From the NCBI GenBank assembly GCA_008080745.1, contig SHMX01000001.1, positions 244,617 to 308,616 on the forward strand: DNA of 64,000 bases, written 5' to 3'. Numbering within the stretch: position 1 is the stretch's first letter; every line of letters begins with the position of its first letter. This DNA comes from Candidatus Thorarchaeota archaeon. Its GTDB lineage: Archaea; Asgardarchaeota; Thorarchaeia; Thorarchaeales; Thorarchaeaceae. The notes beneath the pieces were generated by a model that did not search any database, was not told the DNA's origin, and saw only the letters and a program-made list of their open reading frames with translations. Below are positions 61,850-64,000 of this stretch, piece by piece. The translations under genes were made by a program, and so were the position numbers.

Positions 61850-61877
61850 TCTACATATGTATATGTAGATATATAAA
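61850..61877 (-). promoter_or_regulatory. vapBC promoter and operator
   Basis: A perfect inverted repeat TCTACATA (61850-61857) and TATGTAGA (61862-61869) around four bases lies between the vapB start and a TATA-like TTTATATAT (61869-61877, read on the minus strand). A repressor bound here would block the promoter, as expected for VapB autoregulation. Confidence 0.5.
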
Positions 61878-61932
61878 CTCTGATTCTTTTCAAAAAATAG
61901 TCTGAGGACTTTTGAGGTTGGAAAAAGAGGGG

Positions 61933-61952
61933 GAGGATGCTCGTGCATCCTC
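61933..61952 (-). terminator. Hairpin after radical-SAM tail copy B
   Basis: GAGGATGC (61933-61940) and GCATCCTC (61945-61952), perfect eight-base stem with a four-base loop, followed on the minus strand by CCCTCTTTTTC. Confidence 0.7.
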
Positions 61953-61958
61953 AAACGT

Positions 61959-62192
61959 TCACTCGTCCTGTGCTACGAAGGGAGTGGTGATGGATTCCTC
62001 TTCCATCTTGTCGGGTTTTCTGCGTTCTCTCCACTCTGCCAAGGGGATACTGAACTTCTCCTCAGATCTTGCACGGTGAATGGTGTTCATGGTGCAGAAC
62101 GGAATGATTCGACCATCGGGTAGGGAGTAGTTGATGTCACAGTGCTGGACTCGTTCAAGATCGAAATTGTATGGGTCTTGGAAGTGCATCAT
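61959..62192 (-). pseudogene. C-terminal fragment of a radical-SAM protein (MJ0619/Tes-like), copy B
   Basis: 77 codons: MMHFQDPYNFDLERVQHCDI, PDGRIIPFCTMNTIHRARSE, FSIPLAEWRERRKPDKMEEE. It is more like the edge copy (63659-64000) than copy A is. Upstream the frame has only 13 more codons (FPTTVLEKNQLVG) before a stop, so the radical-SAM core is missing. It is a duplicated 3' segment including its terminator hairpin. Confidence 0.7.
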
Positions 62193-62259
62193 GCCGACCA
62201 GCTGATTTTTTTCTAAGACAGTAGTAGGAAATCATTTCAAAGGAATAGTGAAAAAAGAA

Positions 62260-62277
62260 GGTATCCCGAAGGATACC
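62260..62277 (-). terminator. Intrinsic-type terminator with TTCG loop
   Basis: On the minus strand GGTATCC-TTCG-GGATACC is followed by TTCTTTTTTC, two bases after the stop of the secreted-protein gene. The UUCG tetraloop is very stable. Confidence 0.75.
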
Positions 62278-62279
62278 GA

Positions 62280-62975
62280 TTATGTGAAGAAGTTCCAGCT
62301 TATGTAGTGAGTGTCCCAGTCAGCATTGCCATTAGGCCATGAGGTCTTGTAGAACTCAGAAAATCCGGACAAGCCTGCACGAAGCCAGATTCCCACAAAG
62401 TAGTACTGAGAAGTTGAGAATTCGTAGTAATCATTGAAGTATAGCGAATCATAGATGTCTTTGTATCCAGTAGAACTGGACCAGCTCTGACTGTTCTTCT
62501 GGCTCCAAGATACACTATCACCAGGATGATAGGAACTCCATCCCCTGACAATTGGAGTACTCTGCCCCATATCAACAACTACCCAATATGCCTCCCAAGA
62601 CGCAACACTTAGCCAGCCAGAACTGATACCATAGAGGAAATCAGCATCGATTGAGAGTTGCAAGTATTTATGGGAGGAATCAGCTGGCTTGATCTTGATG
62701 AGACAGTAGAATTCCAAATAAGCAGTACCTATTCCACCATCTCTATCACCATGGAAATCAAAATCCCCATTGTACTCATGAGCTGAAACATAGGTCCAGA
62801 CATTTGAATCGTAGCCAGACTTCACAAAGGCAACCATCTGCGCACTTCCCGAATAGACCGTACCACTATTAGCCTGAATCCCTGTAGGATCATGCAGAGC
62901 AGCAACTGGTTTTGGAAAGAGCACAAGGGCCACCAGAAACACTGCACAAAACAGTAACTTTCCATTTGTTTTCAA
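62280..62975 (-). CDS. Secreted protein of unknown function
   Basis: 231 residues from TTG 62975. Signal peptide LLFCAVFLVALVLFPKPVAA with an Ala-x-Ala end. The mature part is beta-rich with many aromatic, Ser and Gly residues (YVSAHEYNGDFDFHGDRDGG, SVASWEAYWVVVDMGQSTPI), like jelly-roll or Ig-type binding domains. There is no membrane anchor, so it is probably released or bound to the surface layer. A good terminator follows. It lies between two radical-SAM tail fragments, in an accessory zone. Confidence 0.65.
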   Translation of the reverse strand: MKTNGKLLFCAVFLVALVLFPKPVAALHDPTGIQANSGTVYSGSAQMVAFVKSGYDSNVWTYVSAHEYNGDFDFHGDRDGGIGTAYLEFYCLIKIKPADSSHKYLQLSIDADFLYGISSGWLSVASWEAYWVVVDMGQSTPIVRGWSSYHPGDSVSWSQKNSQSWSSSTGYKDIYDSLYFNDYYEFSTSQYYFVGIWLRAGLSGFSEFYKTSWPNGNADWDTHYISWNFFT

Positions 62976-63023
62976 TCACGTTACCCCGTACCAAGAATCT
63001 GGTACACTATACCAGACGCATAA

Positions 63024-63056
63024 GAAATATAAAAAAAAATATCGAAATATATAAAA
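63024..63056. promoter_or_regulatory. Divergent promoter region with TATA-like boxes
   Basis: AAATATATAAAA (63045-63056) faces the + strand gene starting at 63090. GAAATATAAA (63024-63033), read on the other strand, faces the gene starting at 62975. The region is almost pure A/T. Confidence 0.4.
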
Positions 63057-63089
63057 GATTAATCGAATAGAAAATCTTGGTAGATGTGA

Positions 63090-63590
63090 TTGAAAGAACG
63101 TAGCGAAAGGCAGGGTGCCCCGTGGTGGCTTCCAGTTCTAATCATTGCGGTTGTATACTTTGTTCCATGGAACTTCAATTTCTTTAGCTTCAGAAAGATA
63201 CTTTATCTTGAAGCTCTGTCTTGGAGACTAACTGTCTTTGGAAACCCATACGAAATGGCTTTTGGATGGGTTAGATTTGATGAAATTATCCTGGGGATAC
63301 CATTCTACATCTTCTTTCATCTCTTCGCGATTCAATGGTATAGACTCTATGAAGGGAAAGCCTCAGTTCGAAGTACTCTAATCCTTGGCATTCTTACTAT
63401 CAGCATCCAAGCGTTCATTATCTTCATGACTATGTTACCTATATTGTGGAATCCATCATGGCCATATGTAGTACCTCCTAGCTATCCGATTCCAGTATGT
63501 GCCTTCATCGCATGGATCTTCATCAAGGTGTATCCCCCACCGAACCAAGAACCTGAGTCGGACTGGCTTGATGAAGAAAACTCAGAGTGA
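63090..63590 (+). CDS. Small multi-pass membrane protein
   Basis: 166 residues from TTG 63090. Four hydrophobic segments: WLPVLIIAVVYFVPWNFNFF, IILGIPFYIFFHLFAIQWY, TLILGILTISIQAFIIFMTM and YPIPVCAFIAWIFIKVY. The C-terminus is acidic (PESDWLDEENSE). No known motif. Its start context (GTGATTGAAA) is the same as that of the divergent secreted-protein gene, so both TTG starts support each other. Confidence 0.6.
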   Translation: MKERSERQGAPWWLPVLIIAVVYFVPWNFNFFSFRKILYLEALSWRLTVFGNPYEMAFGWVRFDEIILGIPFYIFFHLFAIQWYRLYEGKASVRSTLILGILTISIQAFIIFMTMLPILWNPSWPYVVPPSYPIPVCAFIAWIFIKVYPPPNQEPESDWLDEENSE

Positions 63591-63629
63591 TTTCGTTTCA
63601 AGACTGGAAAGAAGGGAAAAAGAAGGAGA

Positions 63630-63649
63630 GAGGATGCAAAGACATCCTC
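63630..63649 (-). terminator. Hairpin after radical-SAM gene (copy C)
   Basis: GAGGATG (63630-63636) and CATCCTC (63643-63649) with a six-base loop, then TCTCTCCTTCTTTTTC on the minus strand. Same stem as in copies A and B. Confidence 0.65.
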
Positions 63650-63658
63650 AATGATCGA

Positions 63659-64000
63659 TTACTCTTCAGCAACAAAGGGCTTGGAGATGGATTCTTCCTC
63701 AACCTTGTCGGGCATGCGACGGTCACGCCACTCTGTCAAGGGGATACTGAACTTCGCCTCTACACGTGGTCTGTGTAGTGTGTTCATTGCACAGAACGGT
63801 ATGATTCGTCCGTCAGGAACAGAATAGTTGATATCACAATGCGATACACGCTCAAGATCGAAGTTGTATGGATCCATGAAGTGCATCATTCCTACCATGA
63901 TAACACGCTCCATAAATTTAGACAGAGAGTCATAATCACCGCGATCAAGGAATGCACCGATAAGGTCCTTAATGAGGCCCTTTCTCTTGATATGACGAAC
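63659..64000 (-). CDS. Radical-SAM protein (MJ0619/tetraether synthase-like), C-terminal part; runs off the window
   Basis: The frame is open from the right edge to a stop at 63659: 113 codons. The visible part begins VRHIKRKGLIKDLIGAFLDR and continues MVGMMHFMDPYNFDLERVSH, CDINYSVPDGRIIPFCAMNT, ending KVEEESISKPFVAEE. This is the C-terminal region of large radical-SAM proteins related to MJ0619, which includes the enzyme joining lipid tails to tetraethers (Tes). The core with the iron-sulfur Cys motif lies outside, so the exact member cannot be fixed. It is probably the parent of fragments A and B. Confidence 0.65.
   Translation of the reverse strand, partial: VRHIKRKGLIKDLIGAFLDRGDYDSLSKFMERVIMVGMMHFMDPYNFDLERVSHCDINYSVPDGRIIPFCAMNTLHRPRVEAKFSIPLTEWRDRRMPDKVEEESISKPFVAEE

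Noticed and set aside
1..64000. CRISPR arrays, rRNA and tRNA genes
   Set aside because: No regularly spaced direct repeats and no tRNA-like T-loop plus acceptor pattern in the intergenic gaps; matches to GTTCGAA lie within coding genes (tgtA, mtrH).

Overview
The window looks like chromosomal DNA of an Asgard archaeon, probably Thorarchaeia or a close relative. This is an inference from gene content, not a phylogenetic placement. The genes are archaeal: archaeosine tRNA-guanine transglycosylase, archaeal-type thymidylate synthase, an EF-2 paralogue, F420 gamma-glutamyl ligase, MtrA/MtrH and methanogenesis marker 14 homologues, and a GGPP synthase. Beside them sit eukaryote-like parts: two Rab/Ras-like GTPases, a roadblock/LC7 protein, a WD40 propeller, a long alpha-solenoid and an adaptin-appendage-like protein. 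Most genes carry Shine-Dalgarno sequences (AGGAG/GGAGGTG), and no rRNA, tRNA or CRISPR array was seen.

Layout. 1-7.5 kb: the end of a receiver-PAS regulator, a CPBP protease, kptA, a phosphodiesterase, an uncharacterised gene with an in-frame stop, and a DrrAB-like exporter. 7.5-12.3 kb: anaerobic ribonucleotide reductase with a thioredoxin, thymidylate synthase, an Lrp-type regulator and a hexapeptide acetyltransferase. 12.3-22.8 kb: an EF-2 paralogue without the diphthamide site, then a dense block of alpha-solenoid, two KaiC-like ATPases, thioredoxin, roadblock, GTPase, WD40, HEAT/appendage-like protein and a second GTPase. This is the most eukaryote-like part of the window and resembles a primitive membrane-coat or GTPase-signalling module. 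23.1-25.6 kb: a family-B DNA polymerase with an altered motif C and a small coupled partner.

25.6-38.3 kb is a one-carbon/corrinoid block on the minus strand: larC, cofE, mmp14, mtrH, a soluble mtrA, mtrH, a MetF-like reductase, two large peptide-binding-type surface proteins, and metV. It fits methyl transfer between a tetrahydropterin C1 carrier and a corrinoid protein in a non-methanogen. 38.3-46.4 kb: hflX, tgtA and a complete Fbp-type ABC importer. 46.6-52.2 kb: three membrane-anchored surface proteins with related Rossmann-like domains, one with a PHP phosphoesterase domain and one with a zinc phospholipase C domain.

52.3-64 kb becomes accessory. GGPP synthase and tldE are intact. tldD is broken twice, by an in-frame TGA and by an IS607-type element carrying a very large TnpB (712 aa) and a truncated serine recombinase. 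Then come a PhzF protein, a candidate structured RNA, a VapBC toxin-antitoxin pair, and three copies of the tail of a radical-SAM (MJ0619/Tes-like) gene, each with its own terminator hairpin. The last copy runs off the right edge. Two genes (the MetF-like gene and vapC) seem to start at CTG.
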